From assembly GCA_045403215.1 (NCBI GenBank), contig JAXIOW010000059.1, forward strand, positions 1 to 25,118: a DNA stretch of 25,118 bases, given 5' to 3'. Below, piece after piece: positions 15,129-24,005 of this stretch. Position 1 is the first letter of the stretch. Each line of letters opens with the position of its first letter. The DNA is from NS-12 sp045403215 (GTDB lineage Bacteria > Nitrospirota > Nitrospiria > Nitrospirales > NS-4). The position numbers were made by a program, and so were the translations under genes. Below the pieces are notes generated by a model, which searched no databases, was not told the origin of the DNA, and worked only from the letters and a program-made list of their open reading frames with translations.

Positions 15129-16067
15129 ATGGCGCAGGCGGTTCGAGAGCTGGTGATCGGCACCCGCGGCAGCAAGCTGGCCCTCTGGCAGGCCGAGTGG
15201 GTGCATGCACGCCTGCGTGAGCTGGAGCCGGCCCTCGCAGTGGCGCTCAAGCGGATCAAGACGACCGGGGACAAGATCCTCGACACGCCGCTGGCCGCCA
15301 TCGGGGGCAAGGGCCTGTTCATCAAGGAAATTGAAGACGCCCTGTTGCGCGGCGAGATTGATCTGGCCGTGCACAGCATGAAGGATGTCCCGACGCATCT
15401 GCCGGCCGGGCTGGAGATCCTGGCGATTCCGGAACGGGAAGATCCACGGGATGTCCTCATCACGCTCAAGAAGGTGTCCCTTGCGCGGCTCGTGCCGGGA
15501 TCCCGGATCGGGACCAGCAGCCTGCGACGCCAGGCGCAGCTCCTGCACTACCGCCCCGATCTGTCCATCCAGATCTTGCGGGGCAACCTGGATACCCGGC
15601 TGCGGAAGCTCGAAGCCGGCGAGTATGACGGGATCATCCTTGCGGCGGCGGGCATCACGCGGTTGGGCTGGAGCGAGCGCGTGACCGAATACCTGTCGCC
15701 GGACGTCTGCCTGCCGGCCATCGGGCAGGGCGCCTTGGCGCTCGAGGGCCGCGCGGATGACGGATTCGTGCGGGAGGTGGTCGCGCGGTTGGACCACCAT
15801 CCGACCCGGACGGCCGTGACAGCCGAACGGGCCCTCCTGGAGCGCTTGGAAGGCGGATGTCAGGTCCCCATCGCGGCGCACGCCGCGATCACGAACGGCA
15901 CCGTGACGCTGAACGCGCTCATTGCCGGAGTGAATGGGCGTCGCCTGGTGCGTGACTCGCTCCAAGGCCCCATGCGCGATGCGCATCGGCTCGGCGTCCA
16001 GTTGGCGGAACGGTTGCTCGCACACGGGGGCGACGAGATCCTTAAGGAGATCTACGGAAGGGCCTGA
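15129..16067 (+). CDS. hemC: Hydroxymethylbilane synthase (porphobilinogen deaminase)
   Basis: HemC polymerises four porphobilinogens into hydroxymethylbilane on a dipyrromethane cofactor. In the 312 residues are IGTRGSKLALWQAEWV, TTGDKILDTPLAAIGGKGLF, the catalytic aspartate D86 in HSMKDVPT, the phosphate-binding GTSSLRRQAQL, and the cofactor cysteine C244 in LEGGCQVPIAA. AAGGAGGT lies 13 bases before the ATG, longer than usual, but no better start exists in frame. The stop shares one base with the next start (TGATG). Confidence 0.97.
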   Translation: MAQAVRELVIGTRGSKLALWQAEWVHARLRELEPALAVALKRIKTTGDKILDTPLAAIGGKGLFIKEIEDALLRGEIDLAVHSMKDVPTHLPAGLEILAIPEREDPRDVLITLKKVSLARLVPGSRIGTSSLRRQAQLLHYRPDLSIQILRGNLDTRLRKLEAGEYDGIILAAAGITRLGWSERVTEYLSPDVCLPAIGQGALALEGRADDGFVREVVARLDHHPTRTAVTAERALLERLEGGCQVPIAAHAAITNGTVTLNALIAGVNGRRLVRDSLQGPMRDAHRLGVQLAERLLAHGGDEILKEIYGRA

Positions 16068-17605
16068 TGAAGACCGGCAAAGTCTATCTGGTGGGCGCAG
16101 GGCCGGGGGACCCGAAGTTGTTGACCCTTCGCGGGAAGGAATGCCTCGAGCAGGCCGAGGTGGTCATCTACGATTATCTCGCCAACCCGGCGCTGCTGGA
16201 GCATGTGCGGCCTGAGGCCGAGCGGATCTACGTGGGCCGTCGGGGTCGCGGGGAATACGGCGATCAAGCGGAGATCAATCGGCTGATGATCGACCGCGCG
16301 CGGGCCGGCATGATCGTGGTGCGCTTGAAAGGGGGCGATCCCTTCGTGTTTGGCCGCGGCGGAGAGGAGGCCGAGGCGGTGGCCGAGGCCGGAATTCCCT
16401 TTGAGGTGGTGCCGGGTGTCACCTCGGCGATCGCGGCCCCGGCCTATGCCGGTATCCCGGTCACGCACCGCACGCTGGCCTCGAGCGTCGCCTTGGTCAC
16501 CGGGCACGAAGATCCGCTGAAGCCGTCGCCGACGGTCGAATGGGACCGCTTGGCCTCGACGAGCGGCACGGTCGTCTTCTTGATGGGGATGAAGAATCTG
16601 CCGGCGATCGTCGCACACCTGACCGCGTCCGGCCGTCCAGCGACCACCCCGGTCGCCTTGATCCGGTGGGGCACGCGAGCCGAGCAGCGAACCGTAATCG
16701 GGACTCTGGCGGACATCGTGCGAAAAGCGGACGAGGCGAGGCTGGACCCTCCCACGGTCATCGTGGTGGGCGAGGTCGTGCGGTTGCGCGAGAAGCTCAA
16801 CTGGTTCGAGTCCCGGCCGCTGTTCGGCACGACGGTGCTCGTCACGCGTCCCCGCGAACAGGCGGGAGAATTCGCCGACCTGTTGGCTGGCTATGGCGCC
16901 CGCGTCCTCACCCTGCCGACGATTGCGATCGTCGATCCGGCCGACTGGGGCCCGCTCGATCGGGCGATCGGCGACCTCGCGCGGTACGACTGGGTGATCT
17001 TTACCAGCGTCAATGGCGTGCGGTTTTTCTTCGACCGGTTGCGCGACCTCGGGCGGGACGCACGCGCATTGGGACGTGCGCGGGTCTGTGCGATCGGACC
17101 GAGGACAGCCGAGGCGTTGGCAGAGCGGGGATTCAAGGCCGACTTGGTTCCCGAAGAGTACCAGGCGGAAGGGGTGCTGGAGGCGATGAAAAAGGAAGAC
17201 GTGAAGGGCGTCCGGATCCTCATTCCGCGCGCCGAAGTGGCGCGGGACCTCCTGCCGGAGGAACTGCGCGCCCGAGAAGCCGACGTGACGGTGGCGGTTG
17301 CCTACCGCACCGTCCGTCCGGAGGCGGATGGGGAGGCGTTGAAGGAGCGGCTCCGCCGTCGTGAGATCGGGGTCGTCACATTTACGAGTTCGTCCTCGGT
17401 CCGCAACTATGTCGCACTGTTCGCCGACCGGGCCGAAGCGTCCACCTTGACGGCGAACGCGGTCGTGGCCTGCATCGGGCCGATTACGGCGGAGACCGCG
17501 GAGTCGTACGGGCTCAAGGTGGGGATCCGGGCCAAGGAGAATACCATTCCGGCGCTGGCGGAGGCCATCGTCGGCCATTTCGCGCATTCATCGTGTGACG
17601 TGTGA
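16067..17605 (+). CDS. Fused uroporphyrinogen-III C-methyltransferase / uroporphyrinogen-III synthase
   Basis: This 512-residue protein joins two enzymes. Residues 1 to about 245 are a SAM-dependent methyltransferase of the CobA/SUMT type (VYLVGAGPGDPKLLTLRG, RLKGGDPFVFGRGGEEAEA, VPGVTSAIAAPAYAGIPVTHR), making precorrin-2. From about 258 a HemD domain follows (TVLVTRPREQAGEFADLLAGYGA, IFTSVNGVRFFFDRL, VVTFTSSSSVRNYV), which closes hydroxymethylbilane to uroporphyrinogen III. It overlaps hemC by one base. The fusion (cobA-hemD) occurs in several phyla. It puts the product of HemD directly before the precorrin-2 step, so the run feeds sirohaem, cobalamin or haem d1 as well as haem. Confidence 0.95.
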   Translation: MKTGKVYLVGAGPGDPKLLTLRGKECLEQAEVVIYDYLANPALLEHVRPEAERIYVGRRGRGEYGDQAEINRLMIDRARAGMIVVRLKGGDPFVFGRGGEEAEAVAEAGIPFEVVPGVTSAIAAPAYAGIPVTHRTLASSVALVTGHEDPLKPSPTVEWDRLASTSGTVVFLMGMKNLPAIVAHLTASGRPATTPVALIRWGTRAEQRTVIGTLADIVRKADEARLDPPTVIVVGEVVRLREKLNWFESRPLFGTTVLVTRPREQAGEFADLLAGYGARVLTLPTIAIVDPADWGPLDRAIGDLARYDWVIFTSVNGVRFFFDRLRDLGRDARALGRARVCAIGPRTAEALAERGFKADLVPEEYQAEGVLEAMKKEDVKGVRILIPRAEVARDLLPEELRAREADVTVAVAYRTVRPEADGEALKERLRRREIGVVTFTSSSSVRNYVALFADRAEASTLTANAVVACIGPITAETAESYGLKVGIRAKENTIPALAEAIVGHFAHSSCDV

Positions 17606-17684
17606 GTCTTCATTAACTGGAAGAACAGGAAGCAATCACGGGAGGTATTGATTATCCCAGCAAGCTTGGAGAGGAGGGAGCAGC

Positions 17685-18077
17685 ATGGTGCCGGTTAAAT
17701 CGGTGATGATCCCGGTGGAGAAAATCCGGAGGGTGGATCGGGACACGACTATCACGGCGGCGGCGGAACAGTTGCGGGACCACAACATCGGGAGTCTCTT
17801 CATCACGAAGGGGGGCGAGATCATCGGGATCCTGACCGACACGGATATCGTCCGTCGATGTGTGGCCGGCAGGCTTGATCCGGCCAAGGCCACCGTCGAG
17901 CAGATCATGTCGGCGCCGGTGCTGACGATCGACGAGAACAAGACGCTCCTGGACGCCAACGATCTCATGGCCCAGTCCCACGTGCGCCATTTGGGCGTCT
18001 CGCGCGGTGGAAAGCTCGTGGGCATGCTCTCCGTCCGGGACCTCGTGGTCTTCTTGACCAACCTGCCGCGCAAATAG
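17685..18077 (+). CDS. CBS-domain pair protein
   Basis: This stand-alone pair of CBS domains has 130 residues. The first domain runs to about 63 (VKSVMIPVEKIRRVDRDTTITAAAEQLRDHNIGSLFI, then IIGILTDTDIVRR) and the second to the end (VEQIMSAPVLTIDENKTLLDANDLM, then LVGMLSVRDLVVFL). CBS pairs usually bind adenosine nucleotides or SAM and regulate a partner. No catalytic domain is attached. GGAGGG lies 6 bases before the ATG. A 79-base gap separates it from cobA-hemD, and hemB follows after 10 bases. Its place amid haem genes suggests regulation of that pathway, which is inference. Confidence 0.9.
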   Translation: MVPVKSVMIPVEKIRRVDRDTTITAAAEQLRDHNIGSLFITKGGEIIGILTDTDIVRRCVAGRLDPAKATVEQIMSAPVLTIDENKTLLDANDLMAQSHVRHLGVSRGGKLVGMLSVRDLVVFLTNLPRK

Positions 18078-18087
18078 GAGCGCACCG

Positions 18088-19062
18088 ATGCCCTTTCCCC
18101 AAGATCGATTGCGCCGCCTGCGGGCGACTGCCGGGTTCCGTCGCATGGTGCGGGAGACGCGGTTGTCGGTGGACAACCTGATTGCGCCCTTTTTCGTCGT
18201 GGAAGGGCGCGATGTCCGCCAGCCGATCGCTTCCATGCCCGGACAGTGGCGGGTGTCCGTGGATCATCTGATCAAGGACGCGGGGGAGGTGCATGCGTTG
18301 GGCGTGCCGGCCATCCTGCTGTTCGGTATTCCCGCGCGCAAGGACGAGATCGGCAGCGAGGCGTGGGCGCCGGACGGCATCGTGCCGCGCGCGGTCCGCG
18401 CGGTGAAAGACCGGGTTCCCGACGTGATGGTGATCACCGATGTCTGCGTCGACGAGTACACGACGCACGGCCATTGCGGCATCGTGAAAGACGGCCGGGT
18501 CGTGAACGACGAGACGCTGGCTTGTCTGCAGAAGATGGCGCTCAGCCATGCCCGGGCCGGCGCCGACATGGTGGCGCCGTCCGATATGATGGATGGCCGC
18601 GTCGGGGCGATCCGGCAGGCGCTGGACGGCGAGGACTTCTCCCATGTGCCGATCCTTGCGTATGCCGCCAAGTTCGCCTCCTGCCTGTACGCGCCGTTCC
18701 GGGAGGCGGCGGACTCCAGCCCGAAGTTCGGGGACCGCCAGTCCTATCAGATGGATCCGGCCAACCTGCGGGAAGCGCTTCGGGAGATTGAGCTGGACAT
18801 CCAGGAGGGGGCCGACATCGTGATGATCAAGCCGGCCCTGCCGTATTTGGACATCGTCTATGCGGCGCGGCAGGCCTTCGACCGGCCGATCGCGGCCTAC
18901 CAGGTGAGCGGGGAGTACAGCATGATCAAGGCGGCGGCTCAACTCGGGTGGCTGGATGAACGACGGGCCATGCTCGAGACCCTGCTGGCCATCCATCGAG
19001 CCGGCGCCGACCTGATCCTGACCTATTTTGCCAAGGAGGCCGCCCGGGCCTTGCACGAATGA
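18088..19062 (+). CDS. hemB: Delta-aminolevulinic acid dehydratase (porphobilinogen synthase)
   Basis: HemB condenses two 5-aminolevulinates to porphobilinogen. The 324 residues carry both Schiff-base lysines, K195 in AYAAKFAS and K248 in VMIKPALPYLD, and the allosteric-region signature FREAADSSPKFGDRQSYQMDP. The metal site reads DVCVDEYTTHGHCG. C120 and C130 match the zinc ligands of the E. coli type, but the middle cysteine is aspartate (D122), as in magnesium-type enzymes, so metal use may differ from the usual. AGGAG lies 7 bases before the ATG. The stop overlaps ribF by four bases. Confidence 0.97.
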   Translation: MPFPQDRLRRLRATAGFRRMVRETRLSVDNLIAPFFVVEGRDVRQPIASMPGQWRVSVDHLIKDAGEVHALGVPAILLFGIPARKDEIGSEAWAPDGIVPRAVRAVKDRVPDVMVITDVCVDEYTTHGHCGIVKDGRVVNDETLACLQKMALSHARAGADMVAPSDMMDGRVGAIRQALDGEDFSHVPILAYAAKFASCLYAPFREAADSSPKFGDRQSYQMDPANLREALREIELDIQEGADIVMIKPALPYLDIVYAARQAFDRPIAAYQVSGEYSMIKAAAQLGWLDERRAMLETLLAIHRAGADLILTYFAKEAARALHE

Positions 19063-20012
19063 GGGTGCTGGAGCGCCTCCAGGATTGCGCCGGCCTGCGG
19101 GTCCCGATCGTGACCATCGGCAATTTCGATGGCGTGCATGTCGGACACCAGGCCGTGTTGAAGTTGGCCAGGGATCGGGTCCGGTTGCAACAGGGCACCG
19201 CCGTCGTGCTGACTTTCGAGCCGCATCCTCTCCGGGTGCTGGCGCCCGGCGTGGAACTCAAGTTTCTGAGTGATCCCGAGGAGAAGCTGGCCCTCCTCAA
19301 GGGAGCGGGCGTGGATGTCGTGGTGCGCCTGCCGTTTACCCGTGGGTTTGCAGCGCAGACGCCAGACGAGTTCATGGTGCAGGTCTTGCGAGACGGGCTG
19401 GGGACCCGGGAGTTGTTCGTGGGTCAGAACTTTCGGTTTGGCAAGGAGCGGCTGGGGACGATTCAGACCCTGATGGAAGCGGGCCCCCGGCTTGGTTTTA
19501 CCGTGCACGCCATTTCGCCGGTGGTGCTGGAGGGCGCGCCGGTGAGCTCGACACGGATCCGCGATCTGGTGCAGGCCGGGGCGATGGCGGAAGCGGCCAC
19601 CCTGCTGGGGCGGCCGTACACACTGCGGGGAACCGTGATCCACGGGAACCGGCGCGGCGGGGAGTTGGGGTACCCGACGGCGAATCTGCTCCCGCCGGAG
19701 GGACGCGTGCTCCCGCCGGACGGGGTTTACGCGACCCAGCTCAAGGTGGACACACAGACGTGGGGCGCGGTGACGTACATCGGCACGCGGCCAACCTTCG
19801 GAGAGGGAGTGCGAATGATCGAGACCTATCTCTTGGACGGCGGACGTGACCTGTATGGGTGTCGTGTGACGACCCTATTTCACGAGCGGCTGCGGGGCGA
19901 TCAGGCGTTCGAATCAGCGGTCTATCTGGCCCGGCAAATCGAGGCCGATGTGGCTCGCACGCGTGATATCCTGCGAGGGCTGACCGGCGTGTCGGCCCGG
20001 CCGTCGTCATGA
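19059..20012 (+). CDS. ribF: Bifunctional riboflavin kinase / FAD synthetase
   Basis: RibF makes FMN from riboflavin and FAD from FMN. The 317 residues have the N-terminal adenylyltransferase domain (IVTIGNFDGVHVGHQAVL near 17-34, VLTFEPHPLRVL, VSSTRIRDLVQAGAMAEA). The C-terminal kinase domain contains GTVIHGNRRGGELGYPTANL and YIGTRPTFGEG. The ATG overlaps the hemB stop as ATGA, and the ribF stop in turn overlaps tilS as ATGA. Such tight packing suggests a single transcript, although the biochemical link to haem is loose. Confidence 0.96.
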   Translation: MRVLERLQDCAGLRVPIVTIGNFDGVHVGHQAVLKLARDRVRLQQGTAVVLTFEPHPLRVLAPGVELKFLSDPEEKLALLKGAGVDVVVRLPFTRGFAAQTPDEFMVQVLRDGLGTRELFVGQNFRFGKERLGTIQTLMEAGPRLGFTVHAISPVVLEGAPVSSTRIRDLVQAGAMAEAATLLGRPYTLRGTVIHGNRRGGELGYPTANLLPPEGRVLPPDGVYATQLKVDTQTWGAVTYIGTRPTFGEGVRMIETYLLDGGRDLYGCRVTTLFHERLRGDQAFESAVYLARQIEADVARTRDILRGLTGVSARPSS

Positions 20013-21460
20013 AGGTGGAGCGAATGGCTCTCAGGCACGACACCGCACCGCATCCTGTCTTCCGGCAGGTCGTGTCAGCCATTCGGCAACAGAAACTGCT
20101 CCGTCCCGACGACCGCGTGCTCGTGGCCGTCTCCGGCGGATCCGATTCCGTTTGCCTCCTCATGGTCCTGCACGAGATGCGGCCACGGGGCGTCTTGCCT
20201 GGGCTCGACCTGCATGTCGCCCATGTCAATTACGGCCTGCGCGGCGAGGAATCGGAGAAGGACGAGGCGTACGTTCGAGATCTGGGGAGAACGTTGAGCC
20301 TGCCCGTGCATGTTGAGCGGGTACACCTGGTGCCGCGCCCGGGCCAGACGTGGCAAAGCCAGGCTCGGGACGCGCGTTACGCGTTTTTTGCGCGCATGCG
20401 GCGGGAATACGGCCTGACCGCCTTGGCAACTGGCCACACGGCCGATGACCAGGCCGAAACCGTCCTACTCTGGCTGTTGCGTGGTTCGGGAACGAGTGGC
20501 CTGGCCGGCATTCCGGCGCAGCGTGGCGATGGCATCATTCGGCCGCTTCTGGGCGTGACACGGGAACAGGTCCTGGACTACCTGGCTTCGCGGGGGATCG
20601 CCTATCGCACGGACGCCTCGAATGCGACGCGGGTCTACCGCCGCAACCGGATCCGGCATGAGATCGTGCCTCTCTTGCGCACGTTCAATCCTCGGATCGT
20701 CCAGGGACTGGCCCGCGCGGCCGAGATCCTTGCGGCGGAAGCCGCCCTCCTGGACGATCTTGAGCGGGAACGGTGGAAGGCAGTGGTGAAGGACGTTGCC
20801 CCAGGTCGCGTGGTATTGCAGGGCGAGCGGCTGGCGCAGGAACCGCTCGGGCTCCAGCGGCGGCTGCTCCGGCGGGCGCTGAGTGTGGTCCGCGGGTCGG
20901 CAGCAGGCTTGACCTTTCGCCATGTGGGTGACGTGCTTGCGCGCGTCGTGGGAGCAGGCCGCGGTGGGAAGCTGGATCTGCCCGGCGGGATCGTCGTGGA
21001 ACGTGAGGGAGCTCTCATCACGGTGGGACGGAGCTGTGTGGAAGGACAGTCCAGTGCTGGTGCGAACTGGGCGACTGGGGTGCCGCTCTCGATTCCCGGA
21101 GCGGTCCAGCTCGGTGAAGAGGGCCCGCGCCTCCTCGCGCGCCCTGGCTGCGAGCCTGTCGAAGGCCGTGCCGATGGTCGCTCTGTGTTCGTCGTGGACG
21201 CGGACCGGCTGGGTGGTCCGCTGGCAGTGCGAAACTGGCGGCCGGGAGACTGGTTCTGCCCGTCCGGAATGAAGGGGCATCGCAAGAAACTACAAGACTT
21301 CTTTGTGGATCAGAAGATTCCGCGAACGCGACGCGCCGAAGTTCCGCTGGCGGTAGCGCCGGAGGGGATCGTTTGGGTGGTCGGATATCGGGGGGATGAA
21401 CGGTTCCTGGCCGGGAAGGCGACCACCCGTTTCGTGACGCTGTCGCTGGTGAAGGAATAA
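20009..21460 (+). CDS. tilS: tRNA(Ile)-lysidine synthase
   Basis: TilS converts C34 of the CAU-anticodon tRNA-Ile to lysidine, so it reads AUA. The 483 residues have the PP-loop SGGSDS at 42-47 and HVNYGLRGEESEKDEAYV. They also have TGHTADDQAETVLLWLLRGSGTSGL and the tRNA-contacting RRNRIRHEIVPLL. A C-terminal domain ends with WRPGDWFCPSGMKGHRKKLQDFFVDQKIP. The ATG at 20009 overlaps the ribF stop; a second ATG at 20024 with GGTGGAG before it is a possible alternative start. hpt follows with a one-base overlap. Confidence 0.95.
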   Translation: MKVERMALRHDTAPHPVFRQVVSAIRQQKLLRPDDRVLVAVSGGSDSVCLLMVLHEMRPRGVLPGLDLHVAHVNYGLRGEESEKDEAYVRDLGRTLSLPVHVERVHLVPRPGQTWQSQARDARYAFFARMRREYGLTALATGHTADDQAETVLLWLLRGSGTSGLAGIPAQRGDGIIRPLLGVTREQVLDYLASRGIAYRTDASNATRVYRRNRIRHEIVPLLRTFNPRIVQGLARAAEILAAEAALLDDLERERWKAVVKDVAPGRVVLQGERLAQEPLGLQRRLLRRALSVVRGSAAGLTFRHVGDVLARVVGAGRGGKLDLPGGIVVEREGALITVGRSCVEGQSSAGANWATGVPLSIPGAVQLGEEGPRLLARPGCEPVEGRADGRSVFVVDADRLGGPLAVRNWRPGDWFCPSGMKGHRKKLQDFFVDQKIPRTRRAEVPLAVAPEGIVWVVGYRGDERFLAGKATTRFVTLSLVKE

Positions 21461-22020
21461 TGGTGCCAGGAGTGGAAGGCATCTTCGGCAAACCCATCGT
21501 CACCCAGGAAGAGATGCGGACACGCATCCGGGAACTGGGGCGACAGATCACGGCTGATTACGCCCAGAAGGACCTGATCCTGGTCGGGATTCTGAAGGGC
21601 GCCTTTGCCTTCTACGCGGACCTGGCTCGGGCGATTCGCCTTCCCCTCCGGGTGGATTTCGTGGTGGTCTCCAGCCACACGGGACGCGCGAAGGCGTCGG
21701 GGAAGATCAAGGTGTTAACCGAATTGACGGAGGATATCGCCGGCCGGGACGTGTTGCTGGTCGAGGATATCGTGGACTCCGGCCTCACCATCCAGCACCT
21801 TCGGAAAAAACTCGGCGCCAAGAAACCGAAGTCGATCAAGGTCTGCGCGCTACTGAACAAGCCTGCCCGCCGCCAAGTCGACGTGGTGGTGGACTATGTG
21901 GGGTTCCATATCCCCAACAAGTTCGTGGTCGGATATGGACTGGATTATCAGCAGATGTACCGTCACCTTCCCTACCTCGCCGTGCTGGACAAAGTGAGTG
22001 AGGAAGGGGAGCCGGTGTAA
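21460..22020 (+). CDS. hpt: Hypoxanthine phosphoribosyltransferase
   Basis: This purine salvage enzyme forms IMP or GMP from base and PRPP. The 186 residues contain the PRPP loop VLLVEDIVDSGLT at 98-110, LVGILKGAFAFYADL near 41-55 for pyrophosphate binding, and VVGYGLDYQQMYRHLPYLAVL at the end. The ATG shares one base with the tilS stop (TAATG), with AAGGA just upstream. The order tilS-hpt-ftsH is known from many bacteria, including Bacillus. Confidence 0.96.
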   Translation: MVPGVEGIFGKPIVTQEEMRTRIRELGRQITADYAQKDLILVGILKGAFAFYADLARAIRLPLRVDFVVVSSHTGRAKASGKIKVLTELTEDIAGRDVLLVEDIVDSGLTIQHLRKKLGAKKPKSIKVCALLNKPARRQVDVVVDYVGFHIPNKFVVGYGLDYQQMYRHLPYLAVLDKVSEEGEPV

Positions 22021-22031
22021 CGACGGGCGTA

Positions 22032-22060
22032 TTGTGTCCCGCTGGTTGGTATGTTAGGAT
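22032..22060 (+). promoter_or_regulatory. Weak promoter candidate before ftsH
   Basis: TTGTGT (22032-22037) and TAGGAT (22055-22060) lie 17 bases apart in the 63-base hpt-ftsH gap. Match to consensus is only moderate. Confidence 0.25.
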
Positions 22061-22083
22061 GAACGGGATTCTTGGGGGTTAGG

Positions 22084-23904
22084 ATGAATTCTCGGGCGAA
22101 AAACCTCATCTTTTGGGTCGTCGTCGGCCTGTTCATGATCCTGTTGTTCAACCTCTTCACTTTCCAGGGGCAGTCCCCGGATGAAGATGTCAAGTTCAGC
22201 GAGTTTGTGAGCAAGGTCGAGCAGGGTGATGTCCGGGAGGTCACCATCCGGGGCAGTTACATCAACGGCATGTTCAAAGACGGGCGGCCGTTCAAGACCT
22301 ATATGGTCGAATACCCCGATCTGGTCAAGGTGCTCCGGGAACATCACGTCACGATCAACGCCAAGCCGCCTGAAGACAACCCTTGGTACGTCACGCTCCT
22401 CGTGACGTGGGGGCCGTTCATCCTCTTCCTGGCGCTCTGGTTCTTTTTGATGCGGCAGATGCAGATCGGCGGCAACAAGGCGCTGTCTTTCGGCCGGAGC
22501 CGCGCGAGACTCCTGACGGAAGACCGCAAGAAGGTGACTTTTTCCGACGTGGCCGGGATTGATGAGGCCAAGGAAGAAGTCGTCGAGATCATCGAGTTCC
22601 TCAAGGACCCGCACAAGTTCCAGAAGCTGGGCGGACGCATTCCGAAGGGGGTCTTGATCGTCGGCCCGCCGGGGACTGGCAAGACCCTCCTGGCCAAGGC
22701 GATCGCCGGCGAAGCGGGCGTGCCCTTCTTTAGCATCAGCGGATCGGACTTCGTGGAGATGTTCGTCGGCGTGGGTGCTTCCCGCGTGCGCGACCTGTTC
22801 GAGCAGGGCAAGAAGCACGCGCCGTGCATCATCTTCATCGATGAGATCGATGCCGTCGGGCGGCTCCGCGGGGCCGGTCTGGGGGGCGGTCATGATGAGC
22901 GCGAGCAGACGCTCAACCAGCTCCTGGTGGAGATGGACGGCTTCGATACGACCGAGGGGGTTATCCTGATCGCCGCTACCAACCGGCCGGATGTGCTGGA
23001 CCCGGCTCTGCTCAGGCCAGGCCGCTTCGATCGGCAGATCACGGTGGACCGGCCGGACGTGCGTGGACGCGCGGAGATTCTCAAAGTCCATACGAAGAAA
23101 GTTCCGCTCTCCCAGGATGTAGATCTCGCCGTCATCTCCCGGGGAACGCCCGGTTTCTCGGGGGCCGATCTCGAGAACCTCGTCAATGAAGCGGCGCTCC
23201 TGGCGGCGAGACTCAACAAGACCACCGTCGAGTTGAAGGACTTTGAGTTCGCCAAGGACAAGGTGCTGATGGGGGTGGAGCGCAAGAGCATGGTCTTGAC
23301 CGATCAGGAGAAGCGCACCACGGCCTACCACGAGGCGGGTCATGCGCTCATGGCCAAGCTCCTGCCGGGGACCGACCCGGTCCATAAGGTCACCATCATT
23401 CCCAGAGGGCGAGCGCTCGGCGTGACGATGCAATTGCCGGTGGACGACCGGCACAGCTACTCGAAGGAGTTTCTGTACAACAGCCTGGCCATTCTGATGG
23501 GCGGGCGGGTCGCCGAGGAACTGGTGTTCAAACAAATTACGACCGGGGCTGGCAACGATATTGAGCGGGCGACCGATCTGGCCCGGAAGATGGTCTGCGA
23601 GTGGGGTATGAGTGATGAACTGGGGCCGCTGACCTTCGGGAAGAAGGACGAAGAGATCTTCCTCGGACGGGAAATCGCCACGCGGCGGGATTACAGCGAG
23701 GAAATCGCCCTCAAGATCGATTCCGAGGTCAAGCGGCTGGTCACCGAAAACTACGAGCGCGCTCACCGCATGCTGCGCGAGAACATGGCCGCCTTGATAG
23801 CGCTGGCGGAAGCGCTCCTCGAGAAAGAAGTGCTGGAAGCTGCGGAGATCGACCAGATCATCCAAGGAGCGCTGTCGCAAGAACCCCAAAGGGTGTCCGC
23901 CTGA
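22084..23904 (+). CDS. ftsH: ATP-dependent zinc metalloprotease FtsH
   Basis: This membrane-anchored AAA+ protease degrades misfolded membrane proteins and short-lived regulators. In the 606 residues, one membrane helix lies at about 8-27 and a second at 102-123, flanking a small periplasmic domain. The AAA module has Walker A GPPGTGKT (194-201), Walker B IIFIDEIDAVG and ATNRPDVLDPALLRPGRFDRQ. The zinc site is HEAGH at 416-420, with the third ligand probably D492. The ATG at 22084 is preferred to a TTG at 22072. It has a short C-terminal tail. In other bacteria FtsH controls LpxC or heat-shock sigma; those targets are not visible here. Confidence 0.97.
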   Translation: MNSRAKNLIFWVVVGLFMILLFNLFTFQGQSPDEDVKFSEFVSKVEQGDVREVTIRGSYINGMFKDGRPFKTYMVEYPDLVKVLREHHVTINAKPPEDNPWYVTLLVTWGPFILFLALWFFLMRQMQIGGNKALSFGRSRARLLTEDRKKVTFSDVAGIDEAKEEVVEIIEFLKDPHKFQKLGGRIPKGVLIVGPPGTGKTLLAKAIAGEAGVPFFSISGSDFVEMFVGVGASRVRDLFEQGKKHAPCIIFIDEIDAVGRLRGAGLGGGHDEREQTLNQLLVEMDGFDTTEGVILIAATNRPDVLDPALLRPGRFDRQITVDRPDVRGRAEILKVHTKKVPLSQDVDLAVISRGTPGFSGADLENLVNEAALLAARLNKTTVELKDFEFAKDKVLMGVERKSMVLTDQEKRTTAYHEAGHALMAKLLPGTDPVHKVTIIPRGRALGVTMQLPVDDRHSYSKEFLYNSLAILMGGRVAEELVFKQITTGAGNDIERATDLARKMVCEWGMSDELGPLTFGKKDEEIFLGREIATRRDYSEEIALKIDSEVKRLVTENYERAHRMLRENMAALIALAEALLEKEVLEAAEIDQIIQGALSQEPQRVSA

Positions 23905-24005
23905 CGCCTGTCCCGGCCGCGCGGGACGTTCCCATCTCGCACTGCTCATCCTGCGTGCAACTTTTGCCGGTTCCCGGTGTCTCATAAACCGTAGGACGGT
24001 TGTCG
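23905..24005 (+). other. ftsH-folP spacer with two hairpins
   Basis: Just after the ftsH stop is GTCCCG-N6-CGGGAC, with no T-run, so not a convincing intrinsic terminator. At 23987-24001 a second hairpin, AACCGT-AGG-ACGGTT, holds the likely folP ribosome site core (AGG) in its loop, five bases before the ATG at 24006. Confidence 0.4.
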
